This document shows, in pieces, positions 42,801-47,830 of a DNA stretch of 53,496 bases. The translations under genes were made by a program, and so were the position numbers. Origin of the DNA: Roseobacter sinensis (GTDB lineage: Bacteria; Pseudomonadota; Alphaproteobacteria; Rhodobacterales; Rhodobacteraceae); assembly GCF_025755255.1 (NCBI RefSeq), contig NZ_JALIEB010000023.1, forward strand, positions 1 through 53,496, in the 5' to 3' direction. The notes below the pieces were generated by a model that worked only from the letters and a program-made list of their open reading frames with translations, ran no database searches and was not told the origin of the DNA. Every line of letters begins with the position of its first letter. Within the stretch, counting starts at the first letter, position 1.

Positions 42801-45662
42801 CTCTTCGATGACGGCACCACGGCCACCGGTCAGCTCGCCAGCGACGGCAGTGCAGCCGGCTCGCAGGGTGTGGCCTCGGAAGCGGGCTTCGCCTCCGACG
42901 CGCCGACACTGGTGGTCAACGGCTTTGCCGCAGGCGAGGTCGGCACCTATGGTGGCGAGCAGCCGACCATCCTGGTCACCGGCGATCCGGGCGCCATCGT
43001 CCGCATCACCATGACCAAGGGCTTCGACCCGGTCGGCAACACCGCGAACGGCATCGACGCGCTGGTCGAGGACCGTCTGGAGCGCTACGACTTCAAAGCC
43101 TCCAACGCCTTCGACGCCCAATCCGTCGATGTGACCATCGGCCCCGACGGGACCTTCGATGCGACCGGTCTCTTCGACTATGACGACAACCTCGCCTACA
43201 ACGGTACCTTCGCAGGTGACGATGTGGCCGAGATCGGGTTCGTCGCCGTCGTCGTGGATCCGTCGCAAGGCAACCTGCCGGTGAGCCCGGTCACCAAGCC
43301 GATCTACCTCGCCAACGAGGGCGGTCCGGTGGAAGGTGACCCGGTCGGCAACGACGGCACCAACGCGCTGGAGGTCTTTGCCGGCGAAACCGACCTGATC
43401 ACCAACGCGACCTACGCGGACGGCGTGACCGGTTCGGCGGTGCTCGACATCATGGCCGGCGTCAGTGACATCGACGGCTCGAACTTCGGCGCGAACTCCT
43501 TCCAAGTCACCAATACCGGTGGCAAGAAGATCTCCGCCGTGTTCATCGATGTCAGCGATGCGGTCTACCAGGATGCGGTCTTCGATCCCGATGGGGCCGG
43601 CGGCGACAACGTGGCCAAGCCCTGGGCGGTCAACTCCGCAGGCGGCACCGGTGCCTACATCAGCGGTGGCACCGGCGGCTACTTCCTGCCCGGTCAGGAC
43701 CCGCTGGCCAACACCACGGGCACCGGCCAGCCATCGAACGGCGGCTTCAAGGGGGCGATCGTCAAGTTCACCGACTTCGACACCGGTGAGACGGTCGGCT
43801 TCTCCGGCGACATGGATCCCAACTCCATCGCGGGGCTGCTGAAGTCCGGTGTGGATGCGGGTGCCACCGACAGCTGGGACGTGGGCGGCATCTCGGGACA
43901 CGAGCTCATCGGATCGCGGTTCACCGTGCTCTTCGATGACGGCACCACCGCCTCGGGCCAACTCGGCAGCGATGGCAGCGCCTCGGGCTCGCAAGCGCTC
44001 GCCGATCAGGGCCTGACCAAAGCCACGACGCCGACCCTCGAGGTCAATGGCGTGGCGGCCGGCGGCACGGGCACCTACGGCGTGACGCAACCCACCATCA
44101 TCGTCACCGGTGATGTGGGCGACACGGTGCGGATCACCATGACGAAGGGCTTCAACCCGGTGGAGAACACCGCCAACGGGATTGCGCAGCTCGTCGAGGA
44201 CCGGTTGGATCGCTATGACTTCAAGGCGAACAACAACTTCGACAGCCAGTCCGTCGATGTGGTGATCGGCCCCGATGGCACCTTCGACGCCACCGGCCTG
44301 TTCGACTACGACGACGCGGTCGCCAACAACAATGCGGATGGCACCTTCCCGGGTGACGATGTGGCACAGATCGCCTTCGTCGCCAGCGTGATCGACACGT
44401 CGAACAACGACCTGCCGATCAGCGATCTGACGGCTCCGATCGTGTTGACCAACCAGGGCGGGCCGGTGACGGGTGATCCGGTGATCCCGATCGACGGCTA
44501 CTTCGAGATCATCAACAACACCCGCTTCAAGATCCAGATCGAGGATGAGAACGCCAATGGCGGGACCACCCCGGGCGGTTTGTGGACCTATCTCGATGCG
44601 CCGGATGGCCTAGGGCGTCAGTCCGGGTTCCAGGGGGATGGCTACTATCTCTTCGGGTCGAACACGAGTACCGCCATCACCGGGGTCTCGAATGCGGCGA
44701 CGCTGGAGTACACCATCTTCATCCCGGAGGAAGCGGTGGGTGTCTATACCTTCAACTTCCGCGTCTCACGGGACGGGGTTGCGGCCGGAGATCAGCAGAA
44801 CGATCTGTGGCTCAACTTCAAGAAGTTCGGCACCAGCGAGACCATCGAGGAGTACCTGACCGAAACCACTGACGAAGCGGAACCGACAAGTCAGGGCTTC
44901 ATCAAGGTCTTCGGTGGTCCGAACAACGGGACTTGGGGCAACGCCAACGGCGTCGACGGTCTGCCGGGCAACTTCCCGGCGCAGATCGAAATCACCGAAG
45001 GTGGGCTCTACACCATCGAGGTCGCAGGGCGCTCGCAAGGGTTCCATGTGGACTACCTGGAGCTCTACCAGGGTGGCCAGCCGGGGGCCGGCGCGTCCAA
45101 CTCCGCCTTCGTCGAAGGCGATCCGGGCGATCCAGTGGATCCGGGCGATCAGATCATCGCGTCCATCAGCGCCTCGTCGGATGATTGGGAAGAGTTCGGC
45201 GGTGCCGGCAGCGCGGATCTGGAGTTCGGCCTGAACGGAGCCCAGAGCCAGTCGGTCGGCATGCGGTTCACCAATATCGACATCCCTGCCGATAAGGTGA
45301 TCGCCGAGGCCTACTTCCAGTTCGAAGCCAATGGCACGGAGACCGGGCCTGCGTCCTTCACCATCGAGATCGAGGCCACCGAATCCGCGGCCACCTACTC
45401 GGCGGCGTCGACGCCCGATGACCGGACCTACCTGGCCGAAGACTTCGACTGGAACGATGTCGAGCCCTGGACCGACGGTCAGACCTACCGGACGCCCGAT
45501 ATTGCGGACCTCATCGAGGCAGCAATTGGCGCCGACGGTGTGCTCGATGGTGAACTCGGGTTCCGGATCACGGGGACAGGGGCACGTGCCGCGCACAGCT
45601 TCGACTCCGATGGCGAGGCACCCGAACTGGTGATCCTCTTCGAGGAGGACCTGATCGCCTAA
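27894..45662 (+). CDS. Giant multidomain extracellular protein, probable type I secreted carbohydrate-binding adhesin
   Basis: The protein has 5922 residues from GTG 27894, chosen because GGAGG lies 8 nt before it. Acidic; no signal peptide and no Cys noticed. Approximate domains: sugar-dehydrogenase-like propeller 12-680; four concanavalin-like modules (686-1000, 1775-2035, 2813-3124, 4485-4774), three preceded by Asp-rich calcium loops; one RTX-like block 1046-1146; four malectin-like domains (1160-1334, 1470-1650, 2326-2504, 2513-2691); Calx-beta domains near 1653, 2206 and 2698; MopE-like metal motif near 3277; cadherin/Ig-like repeats 3128-4481; two related CBM-like domains (3400-3568, 3670-3833); CBM6/35-like domain 4033-4186; a tandem duplication 4780-5523; C-terminal domain 5753-5922 ending EEDLIA. 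Acidic-hydrophobic C-termini like this occur on type I secretion substrates, and the PrtD/PrtE pair upstream is the likely exporter. It probably binds polysaccharide. Enzyme activity of the propeller is unproven. Confidence 0.85.
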   Translation: MAVTNTFSASTLDLNGVVGLSQPTALVWGPDGRLYVTEVDGDVKVLTVAFGDPDPNDADNTAQFYVTDAVLVPDIKNIPNFNDNGTSAPQNQRQVTGIDVTAQYDANGDPMTLPDGTPMVTMYVTSSDNRIGAGGSGNDAGLDTNSGVITKLTQTGPNSWDAVDIVRGLARSEENHATNGLEVIQEIDETTGKLISERMIVSSGGNANTGAPSNNFAGQQEQPYSGALLEVDLDAINALTPFEDPITGRMVAYDLPTLDDPTRPGTDDNNDPFGGNDGLNSAKLTADSPVQIYSAGYRNAYDVEVTDDGRVFTYDNGANNIWGGRPIGEPNFLDSLYIALNLNNGDGNVNDDINVEAFNPSNNDSLHEATRSDDLDGRELSAGKGGPQLYDWDYGDGQGTLQLVYGGHPNPTRAEGSRAGLLFSPEAGTDNAFLMVSNEDSFGNGGDSDYDEVIAWLTEVENNNTDYPDVFNQSGQRIYGADPGDLTKKVIAMTPGVAYDIYLMPDGSAEIRPEGTTTGLPVGGQYIGTSGLPADIADIVSAPNPIEGNYLEAGSEDGSLDFGKGSVNGLAEYTSTILDDGNTKMSGALLATSLNQGQIYVIGRDENGVVQTNDSGTFTQAADRTTLQAGGGPLGIATLGDDVGQKGLNFAFTGSIWVATFNQNGPLIEVFQPEGVGLPLAGADIVDEEDNDLDGVKDIDDPFEYSPENGYQLSAGETIEIDFNPQNTNFPISLSGTGLLGAALDGVTPNQDARSVEEGFSGDQLQDGLFDNGQNILPGGNAPILKIKTVVDGSVVGSDNDARDVMQTGFRPDPEVDRIALTMSTANWIPSRVNSPLEGQLSGIMFGDGTQFNFLRAVYGGVEGGVGFEVGVEIGDANYTKLATVLVPGLNDGNNEVVDLQIMIDQGNNYAVEVGYRFGTEGDFIPIPLNGGAGYNLPAGVLQDVLNGDHTVQSTGGPVLTSGAAVGFLAEDVPGGDLTDVDFFGLKIESLPNELAANDAASVGQQGTDGADVIIYDGTETDLAPLDDTVEDFDGTQSSADYNVTGNDNDNVFKVGEGANTITTGAGADSIQGTKAQLNGDTITDFTTDDEVIINGVTVNDITVGFEVGSAVVVIDGDTRITFDGPDFADFQAEDGNDIFEFESVAGGVRLVTKDPLTPVIAINAGGDDVPGQTLREQTVNFVSDGPGAPKTGFTVTGDYKAYSSGASNAFDFPGTELDDVLKNERSSASEANWGYAIDVPNGNYLVDLIYAEIFHDLTANNGDPAGKREFDVFIEGDQVEDNYDIIDDAGASGTQVIKTYQVTVTDGVLEIEFNKEVDQAKLSGLVVWAVGGSFEPPADETAPEIAEIFVENPPSVQDGPRDAIVTLTDNAGFEAADFAGLDGSELVFSGIVPSSVAAPTVDISPDGKTATLTYELQPPTDTNAWPLGQGQISIAAGAYGDAAGNTTAAADGVFFVEPNLDNLIAGDVALAINVGPTANTIDTSLEGTDKNTYGGAITGDTIINGINLEADDPSYYTPTTKTGSNIDGKFGPTGSNPALDGSALHTYRDAASGSFTATYPIENGIYVVELWFAELFHSTAGNRQGDYTINGEEFAMDFDAFTEAGAADTAVKITKNVVVTNGQIVIDVNADTGEPGFNAIVVYDAIPSDLPPTISVADVSTAEGEDATITFSRIGDLSEDVTVEYALTDVDTDASDYGTATPATVTILAGQTSATVTLPIVDDEDEEAAESLTVSITSVSNTSNDAVISATGGSATVTIAASDPSTDLPEGGTLLALDFETAGDPLVEGGFDTVLGGATALEAEKISIVGGKLVVNTSHGDLSNVPTDASKNDLVKAVDLSDAGVNDIIISTAFDNPFTAAYLTSIGATGDTIPNYKQQGIIIATGDPATNQNADQFMKVVYGGGGGTQTQMWSQTSVDQPVKLTAVSAAAAAPFANADVARVELALIIDKAAGTIAQFVTYLDGSGAILGGVRPVPTPGFATAEAQPIPAALLTAITNGTSVVGVTSTDFGGAEAAADSFPATWDFVNVTSPQVADPEGPDAVNGTLYVDFSDDGLAPTDVGALANGSNIVVAEQVGDDDGPLGRDRDYFTFEVPEGQVLTSILVTGFQNQEPTDTAGFVGLQEGTQITTDPVTGAGFGDLLGGAIYTDGDDILNLMSQGGDVQGFNFPGFGLPLEAGSYTIWLNQGADLPTTVTLDFVLADRPADVTLSIADAGNVVENGDFGVTVLGFELTASDGFDGTLTVTYDTAIDTGLTQDVTFVGGVGTLTVLVDNDDVDDGAEPVTVTLTSAVDAIGTETVEIVSGSESGNGSVVEDDGPLALVRGNVVYAVNAGGPALTQDGIDFEAGDNATNGAPFTGGQLYDDVGNGGGANGIQPDFTGTIYQTEVNSGPAGDSTPGFFDANLTFDGIDPTKSYFIDLYFAEIFTTDPNARVFDVVIEGQAPAAGSVLDDINPLLQSGNINAPVIIEVPDPVTPGANGTIDLSFVTELDRAKVSAIVIREAVSPIAATPGDVVFAVNAGGGAFTDESGVQYEADAASNWNPEANTSADAGANLPANGDYTGDGIGNADDTVYITERWGGSGTAPDLTFTRDGIPAGEYFLTIKLAEIFNPLLTNGNSRIFDITVNGVQVADDLNLLATAGMDVASDIEVMVTIADEGNGTGTLTIAGDPSADNAKFSGFILREAVVDVPTTDVTISVADLEAEEDGGVANVVFTREGDTTSDVTITFALADGTGVAGVDYEVPASNTVTILAGQTTATVPVTLIDNDADTEVKDFTVTITDVDAAGGESASLGQGSATVTIDDDEDFDPADIDGDGVINYVDPLAYDGDNGLGNVLGVGGSFRQDFDVDTTDVFDADGGFTGILVNTVGFVPPGTSETDPYGDRTTEPVFDGGGNLIEGAEIKDGALKIVATETDTFGSGTPTNQSNQVKDNYVRGADVTGVDLFSVEAKAANPWPTITSGQTGLQFASLGITIGAGGTDDWVKLVYGVRDGGVTVEFASQGSLTSGNQLVPVTYPVDATEAAADLVFRFDVNKSSTTVGLEGLPTLTGYVTLLDSAGNELQTVSTDEKVITGSLLSSLNGQNPLTGGTGGVTYGVSVTEWAGGTGNSFTGEWDYLEISAPDNAPEVDAGVTDQVATEASELDFTLPLDVFKDDNGVANLTLSATLDDDSPLPAWLSFDPDTGRFLGTPADGDGSITVKVTADDGTNPPVSTTFELTVNDIPGPFIWSRDADEDGVGTPTDQIEAYDQPDGYVLASLGTDDDDTDPTVYEGAPEINDGKDNDQDGDIDEDNADPVAGADSKTGMPDKAVTFTRTELMSNDSDADGDALSFSIVPDSGVSGTVSYDAGSGIVTFTPDAGYTGPASFEYRIADAFGGETTQTVSIEISADAGTNATPVVIANDDVSSYGSQDAVEGDMIVDEETQVVTLQGNAWKKVALDGGLTTMGPQTLSLLAESGLTITEGMVLRFTVNSPDIPELMAIGFDNDEDFRNPGTAFFQLGGTQRVGDWNQTYRVYDESVLGTDVTIEIALDAYVGMQFSNMVFINDQDANPTAGTSIYSNIEIVTPSDVNSAPVAAEDDLVMESDAALVIAASELLANDSDPDGDLLTITAVGNAVNGTVTLQNGLITFEADADYDGPASFEYTIEDPSGASSVTTVDITVLPPGGGDIEKDINFNDNPIESYDRQDSKPGAGFEISPAGDSLTLDGNVWKKTAITDGPYEVTENTVLRFEMTILNDSGEIVGIGLENDNSFRSANDVLFQLFGSQNFATWSKQDYNGQYGTVGQPTAYELSLADYAGQSFQTLAFINDDDANGTSAVQFSNVKLVEVLITDPGDTNAPEIFGGEIADQVVTQDAQFEIDLPFFDTDTPFEDLTFSFVNLPAFVTEEDGLLTGTPTNDDVGEYDIAVTATDPEGNSTTGTFTLTVENVNDAPVVTGVYEDVEAIINSEIVLALPDGLFEDVDVGTVLTYAAEGLPEGVTIDAATGEISGTPTESGDFEITITAYDGPVGDPGTLSASTSFTMDVASGPPREAVLIEAEDFTAFTDPNEAFEGFFRSFAGPASGQQVIRVPVGGDGFISTDLDAAGVVPGFYDIAVIHFDESDGAATVTIKMDLGDGSDPVDIGSFVMNKTAVELPGQGNGTQAANITSAVFPTVNIPAGAKLIIEGQAQGGEVLRIDAVRFDPIENTPPAISTPAEATVDEGTLLAADVDATDLEGSEVTYAIVGGADAALFTIDPVTGEVSFVTAPDFEAPGDADQDNVYDVVVSASDGDVASEQALVITVANVEEAPEFSSPTEVDAAENDTAAATVAAVDPDGLSVTYALAGTGADEALFAVDPITGVVTFLTAPDFETPGDADQDGVYEVSVTANDGTSQTTTDLQITVTDANDAPVADPAPEAQPAIIDAPLSLSIVGLFSDQDIGDTLTYTLISGAPAGITEVDANGNLVGTPTEIGLFSVVIEATDGTETVQATLPLNVDAADNTFGPVAPSQDLDGDLVINSLDDDVDGDGILNEADSFAYDADNGTLLADGESIELTFDVNGTPYQNGFTGLLQAGLAGSSALKDFDEDTGATSVAGGLLTTATTTGDTGGTNTPEDDFQLGVKNADFTVEARVINPFETTPAVSFDQIGIHVGVDSTDFVKFVFGNTVEFSSRTDDVEAKATGGNQPLPAVLTGTADFSAVDITLTVNSTSATAATITAVATFLDTNGDPIAGASGVSFGSLNVTGALAAALADETVGVGTGFTHVHAGSSSSFNAQLDSFKVTATDGGSVDPSNALAVFDGEDDLFTGNSYGTDEVGSAVLEVMTGNNNIQSSNFGQNSFQLTNTGDKNIAAVFIDVSTALYPDSVFDPDGAGGDNAFKPWGINSGGAETGASITGGTGGYFLPGQDPLANTTGTGQASNGGFKGAIVKFTNFNNGETVGFSGDMDPNSLAGLDKGGSNGVDTNAINGWDAGGISGHEIIGSTFTILFDDGTTATGQLASDGSAAGSQGVASEAGFASDAPTLVVNGFAAGEVGTYGGEQPTILVTGDPGAIVRITMTKGFDPVGNTANGIDALVEDRLERYDFKASNAFDAQSVDVTIGPDGTFDATGLFDYDDNLAYNGTFAGDDVAEIGFVAVVVDPSQGNLPVSPVTKPIYLANEGGPVEGDPVGNDGTNALEVFAGETDLITNATYADGVTGSAVLDIMAGVSDIDGSNFGANSFQVTNTGGKKISAVFIDVSDAVYQDAVFDPDGAGGDNVAKPWAVNSAGGTGAYISGGTGGYFLPGQDPLANTTGTGQPSNGGFKGAIVKFTDFDTGETVGFSGDMDPNSIAGLLKSGVDAGATDSWDVGGISGHELIGSRFTVLFDDGTTASGQLGSDGSASGSQALADQGLTKATTPTLEVNGVAAGGTGTYGVTQPTIIVTGDVGDTVRITMTKGFNPVENTANGIAQLVEDRLDRYDFKANNNFDSQSVDVVIGPDGTFDATGLFDYDDAVANNNADGTFPGDDVAQIAFVASVIDTSNNDLPISDLTAPIVLTNQGGPVTGDPVIPIDGYFEIINNTRFKIQIEDENANGGTTPGGLWTYLDAPDGLGRQSGFQGDGYYLFGSNTSTAITGVSNAATLEYTIFIPEEAVGVYTFNFRVSRDGVAAGDQQNDLWLNFKKFGTSETIEEYLTETTDEAEPTSQGFIKVFGGPNNGTWGNANGVDGLPGNFPAQIEITEGGLYTIEVAGRSQGFHVDYLELYQGGQPGAGASNSAFVEGDPGDPVDPGDQIIASISASSDDWEEFGGAGSADLEFGLNGAQSQSVGMRFTNIDIPADKVIAEAYFQFEANGTETGPASFTIEIEATESAATYSAASTPDDRTYLAEDFDWNDVEPWTDGQTYRTPDIADLIEAAIGADGVLDGELGFRITGTGARAAHSFDSDGEAPELVILFEEDLIA
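42230..43330 (+). repeat. Tandem duplication inside the giant gene, unit A
   Basis: About 367 codons starting NALAVFDGEDDLFTGNSYG. Shared landmarks with unit B include FDPDGAGGDN, GGTGGYFLPGQDPLANTTG, NGGFKGAIVKFT, ETVGFSGDMDPNS, TANGI and IGPDGTFDATGLFDYDD. Identity is high across the whole length. Confidence 0.85.
43360..44460 (+). repeat. Tandem duplication inside the giant gene, unit B
   Basis: About 367 codons starting NALEVFAGETDLITNATYA, in the same order and with the same landmarks as unit A, joined by a short linker (GGPVEGDPVGNDGT). A third partial linker, GGPVTGDPVIP, follows unit B. This fits a recent in-frame duplication. Confidence 0.85.
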
Positions 45663-45689
45663 GCGACGGGGCACATACCACAGCTGGAG

Positions 45690-45716
45690 AGAGGCGCCGG
45701 GTTCGGCGCCTCTTTT
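45690..45716 (+). terminator. Rho-independent terminator of the giant gene
   Basis: A perfect 9-bp stem, AGAGGCGCC and GGCGCCTCT, with loop GGGTTC (45699-45704), runs into TTTT at 45713-45716. It begins 28 bp after the stop codon of the giant gene and stops its transcript before ccdA. Confidence 0.85.
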
Positions 45717-45750
45717 CGTATCGGACATCGGCCCCTTGACGTGCGTAAAA

Positions 45751-45772
45751 TATGCGCATATCTATGCGCATA
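45751..45772. promoter_or_regulatory. Twin palindromic operator of the ccd operon
   Basis: Two perfect TATGCGCATA palindromes at 45751-45760 and 45763-45772 are spaced 12 bp apart. A possible -35 TTGACG (45736-45741) and -10 TATCTA (45759-45764) are separated by 17 bp, so the operator overlaps the -10 and the start codon. CcdA/CcdB complexes repress their own promoter, and this arrangement fits. The mRNA would be nearly leaderless. Confidence 0.6.
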
Positions 45773-46002
45773 TGCCCGCGACAAGCCGGAAATCGACCAA
45801 CCTCTCCCTGGACGCCACGCTGCTGCAAGAGGCGCGGGCGCTCAAGGTGAACCTGTCGCGCGCGGCGGAACGGGGTGTGAGGGCGGCCGTGGCTGAGGCC
45901 CGCACCGCTGCCTGGCAGGCCGAGAACCGGGGCGCGCTCGAAAGCTCCAACAGCTATGTCGAGACCCACGGGCTGCCGCTGGACCGGCATCGGAACTTCT
46001 AG
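45772..46002 (+). CDS. ccdA: CcdA-type antitoxin
   Basis: The protein is 76 residues from the ATG at 45772. The N-terminal ribbon-helix-helix pattern TNLSLDATLLQEARALKVNLSRAAERG is followed by a disordered, acidic tail ending ENRGALESSNSYVETHGLPLDRHRNF, which matches the CcdA C-terminus that wraps around CcdB (the motif N.YVE..GLPL...R is characteristic). A start at 45736 is in frame but would run through the operator. It is directly followed by ccdB (TAG then ATG without a gap). Confidence 0.9.
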   Translation: MPATSRKSTNLSLDATLLQEARALKVNLSRAAERGVRAAVAEARTAAWQAENRGALESSNSYVETHGLPLDRHRNF

Positions 46003-46302
46003 ATGGCCCGCCATGATGTCTATCCAAACCCGGAGGGAACGGGCTATATCATTGATTTACAAAGCGATCTTCTCTCAGCCTTGAACACGCGCGTGGTGGC
46101 GCCGCTGATGCCGCGGGACAGCGCGCCGCAGCCCGCCCAATGGCTGAACCCGATGTTCGAGATCGAGGGGCAGAGCGTGATCCTCGTCACGCAATTCATG
46201 GCCGCCGTGCCCTGCACGCTGCTGCGGACACCGGTCGCCACCCTCGAGGCCGAGCACGCGGCCATCACCCGGGCTGTCGATATGGTGATGCAGGGCTTCT
46301 GA
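46003..46302 (+). CDS. ccdB: CcdB-type toxin (DNA gyrase inhibitor family)
   Basis: The protein is 99 residues. It starts MARHDVYPNPEGTGYIIDLQSDLL and contains TRVVAPLMPRDSAPQPAQWLNPMFEIEGQSVILVTQFMAAVP, the CcdB fold, with the C-terminus AAITRAVDMVMQGF in place of the F-plasmid WGI end. CcdB traps gyrase on DNA. Together with CcdA it acts as an addiction module that helps keep the replicon, in line with rep-parAB elsewhere in the window. It converges on the ten-gene operon with only 6 bp between stops. Confidence 0.9.
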   Translation: MARHDVYPNPEGTGYIIDLQSDLLSALNTRVVAPLMPRDSAPQPAQWLNPMFEIEGQSVILVTQFMAAVPCTLLRTPVATLEAEHAAITRAVDMVMQGF

Positions 46303-46308
46303 CCGCGC

Positions 46309-46842
46309 TCAGCCGCCCGCCCGCAGCAACCCTTCCCGCGCGAGAAGCCCACGCTCCTTCTCTGCAAGCGCGCGCAGCTGCGCCACCCGCGCGCGGCGAC
46401 GGGCCCGCAGCGTCTCGCGCCCGGTTGTCTCCAGAAACTCCGCCGCGAGCTGTTGCAGCGCGGGCACCCGGGTGCTCGCATCCACCAGCACCTCGATGAT
46501 CGCACAGATCGCCATGACCTCATCCGCCGTGCCGCGCAGCCGGATGTGATCCTGCGAGATTGCCTCCGAAATCTCCATATACCCCAGCAGCAGCGCGGTC
46601 ACGGCCTGCCGGTCGGTGGTGCCGTTCGGGCTCTTCAGCTGCGCCGTGCCCGCCCGCATCCGCCGCACCTGCAACGCGTCGGCCACAAAGCGCACGGTGA
46701 CCCGGTCCTCATCCAGCACCATGCGCGACGTCTGCGCGCCGGCAAGCTTGCGGATCGCCTCGGCGCGGTGGGGTTCCGCTTTTTCAAGGGCTGCGTAAAG
46801 CGCCACGATCCAGTCGCGCAGGTGGCGGGGCTTACTCGACAT
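46309..46842 (-). CDS. Unknown protein, last gene of the ten-gene operon
   Basis: The protein is 177 residues from the ATG at 46842 (MSSKPRHLRDWIVALYAALE). I recognise no family. It is predicted mostly helical, with a probable beta segment in the middle (MVLDEDRVTVRFVADALQVRRM) and an Arg/Ala-rich helical C-terminus (TLRARRRARVAQLRALAEKERGLLA). The start overlaps the CrtC-like gene by 11 bp, so it is translated as part of the operon. It may be a soluble accessory or nucleic-acid-facing protein; function unknown. Confidence 0.75.
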   Translation of the reverse strand: MSSKPRHLRDWIVALYAALEKAEPHRAEAIRKLAGAQTSRMVLDEDRVTVRFVADALQVRRMRAGTAQLKSPNGTTDRQAVTALLLGYMEISEAISQDHIRLRGTADEVMAICAIIEVLVDASTRVPALQQLAAEFLETTGRETLRARRRARVAQLRALAEKERGLLAREGLLRAGG

Positions 46843-47830
46843 ATTCAAACACGCCCGAACCCTCGGCCCGCAGCACCTTCTGGTCAAGACTGGCGACGAG
46901 GTGACAGCGCCCCGCCAGCTCGTTGATGAAACCCGAGCCCGGCCGCATCGGATCGGAGAGCAGGAGTTGCGCTGCCGTCTCGGCCTCGAACACCAGCTCG
47001 AACCGGGCGATCCGGCTGTCGGCCTGCAAGGTGACACGTGTCGGCAGATCCGGCGCGCGCCGGTCCGGGTGGATAGCCGCCAGCGCGCCGGGCAGGCGCC
47101 GCGCCGCGCGGGTGGGCGCCGCCTCATAGCTGAGGCTGATCTGACCGGGCAGAAACCCGTGGACCTTGCTGCCATGCACCAGAAACACATGCGGTGGCCG
47201 GCGGTCAAAATGCGCCTTGTCGGTGCCGCGCGCGGCCACGACCGTGATGTTGTCGCTCAAGACCCAGGCCCCCCATTCCCAGGCGACATCCTCGCCCCAG
47301 AACCAGCGCCCCCAGTTGTGGTCGTGGTAGCCGCGGGCGTTCTCCAGCGACACCTCCTCACCGTCGAGCCTGAGCCTGCCCGAGAGGGACAGCGCCGGCA
47401 CCGCGCTCCACCCGATCCAGCCGCTGCCGAATTGCGCGGTGAGGTCCAGCGCGCCGGCCGAGAGCACCGGGCGCGCAATCAGATCCGCTTCGAACCCATC
47501 GTCGGGCCGCGCGACCTTGGCGTGCAACGCCGTGCCGTCACGGGTCACCGCCATGGACAGGGTGCTGAGGAACATGGCCTGCGTGTCCACCGTGCTTTCG
47601 GCGAAAGAGGCGATCTCGATCCCGCCGATCCAGTCGCCCTGCGCCCCGCTCGCCAGCGCCACACCCACCGCCCGGGCACGCGCATCCCAGGGGGGCCCGT
47701 GCAGCGACAGGTTGATCAGCACAACGCGCCCCAGGTCGGGCAGAAAGACGTTAAGATGAAACCAGTCCTTGTAGGCCGCCGCCGTCGGATCGCTCAGAAC
47801 CGGCGGCCGGAGCACATCGAAATGTGTCAC
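46832..47830 (-). CDS. CrtC-like (hydroxyneurosporene synthase / lipocalin-like) protein
   Basis: The protein is 332 residues. The segment ARGYHDHNWGRWFWG then EDVAWEWGAWV is the hallmark of the CrtC/AttH-like double lipocalin fold, in which CrtC adds water to a carotenoid C1,2 double bond and related proteins act as terpene hydratases or cyclases. Start: GTG at 47830, giving VTHFDVLRPPVLSD; it overlaps the upstream stop as GTGA. Longer frames continue into the neighbouring gene and are rejected. With a polyprenyl synthase in the same operon, action on an isoprenoid is likely; the exact reaction is unknown. No carotenoid genes (crtB, crtI) are in the window. Confidence 0.75.
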   Translation of the reverse strand: MTHFDVLRPPVLSDPTAAAYKDWFHLNVFLPDLGRVVLINLSLHGPPWDARARAVGVALASGAQGDWIGGIEIASFAESTVDTQAMFLSTLSMAVTRDGTALHAKVARPDDGFEADLIARPVLSAGALDLTAQFGSGWIGWSAVPALSLSGRLRLDGEEVSLENARGYHDHNWGRWFWGEDVAWEWGAWVLSDNITVVAARGTDKAHFDRRPPHVFLVHGSKVHGFLPGQISLSYEAAPTRAARRLPGALAAIHPDRRAPDLPTRVTLQADSRIARFELVFEAETAAQLLLSDPMRPGSGFINELAGRCHLVASLDQKVLRAEGSGVFEYVE

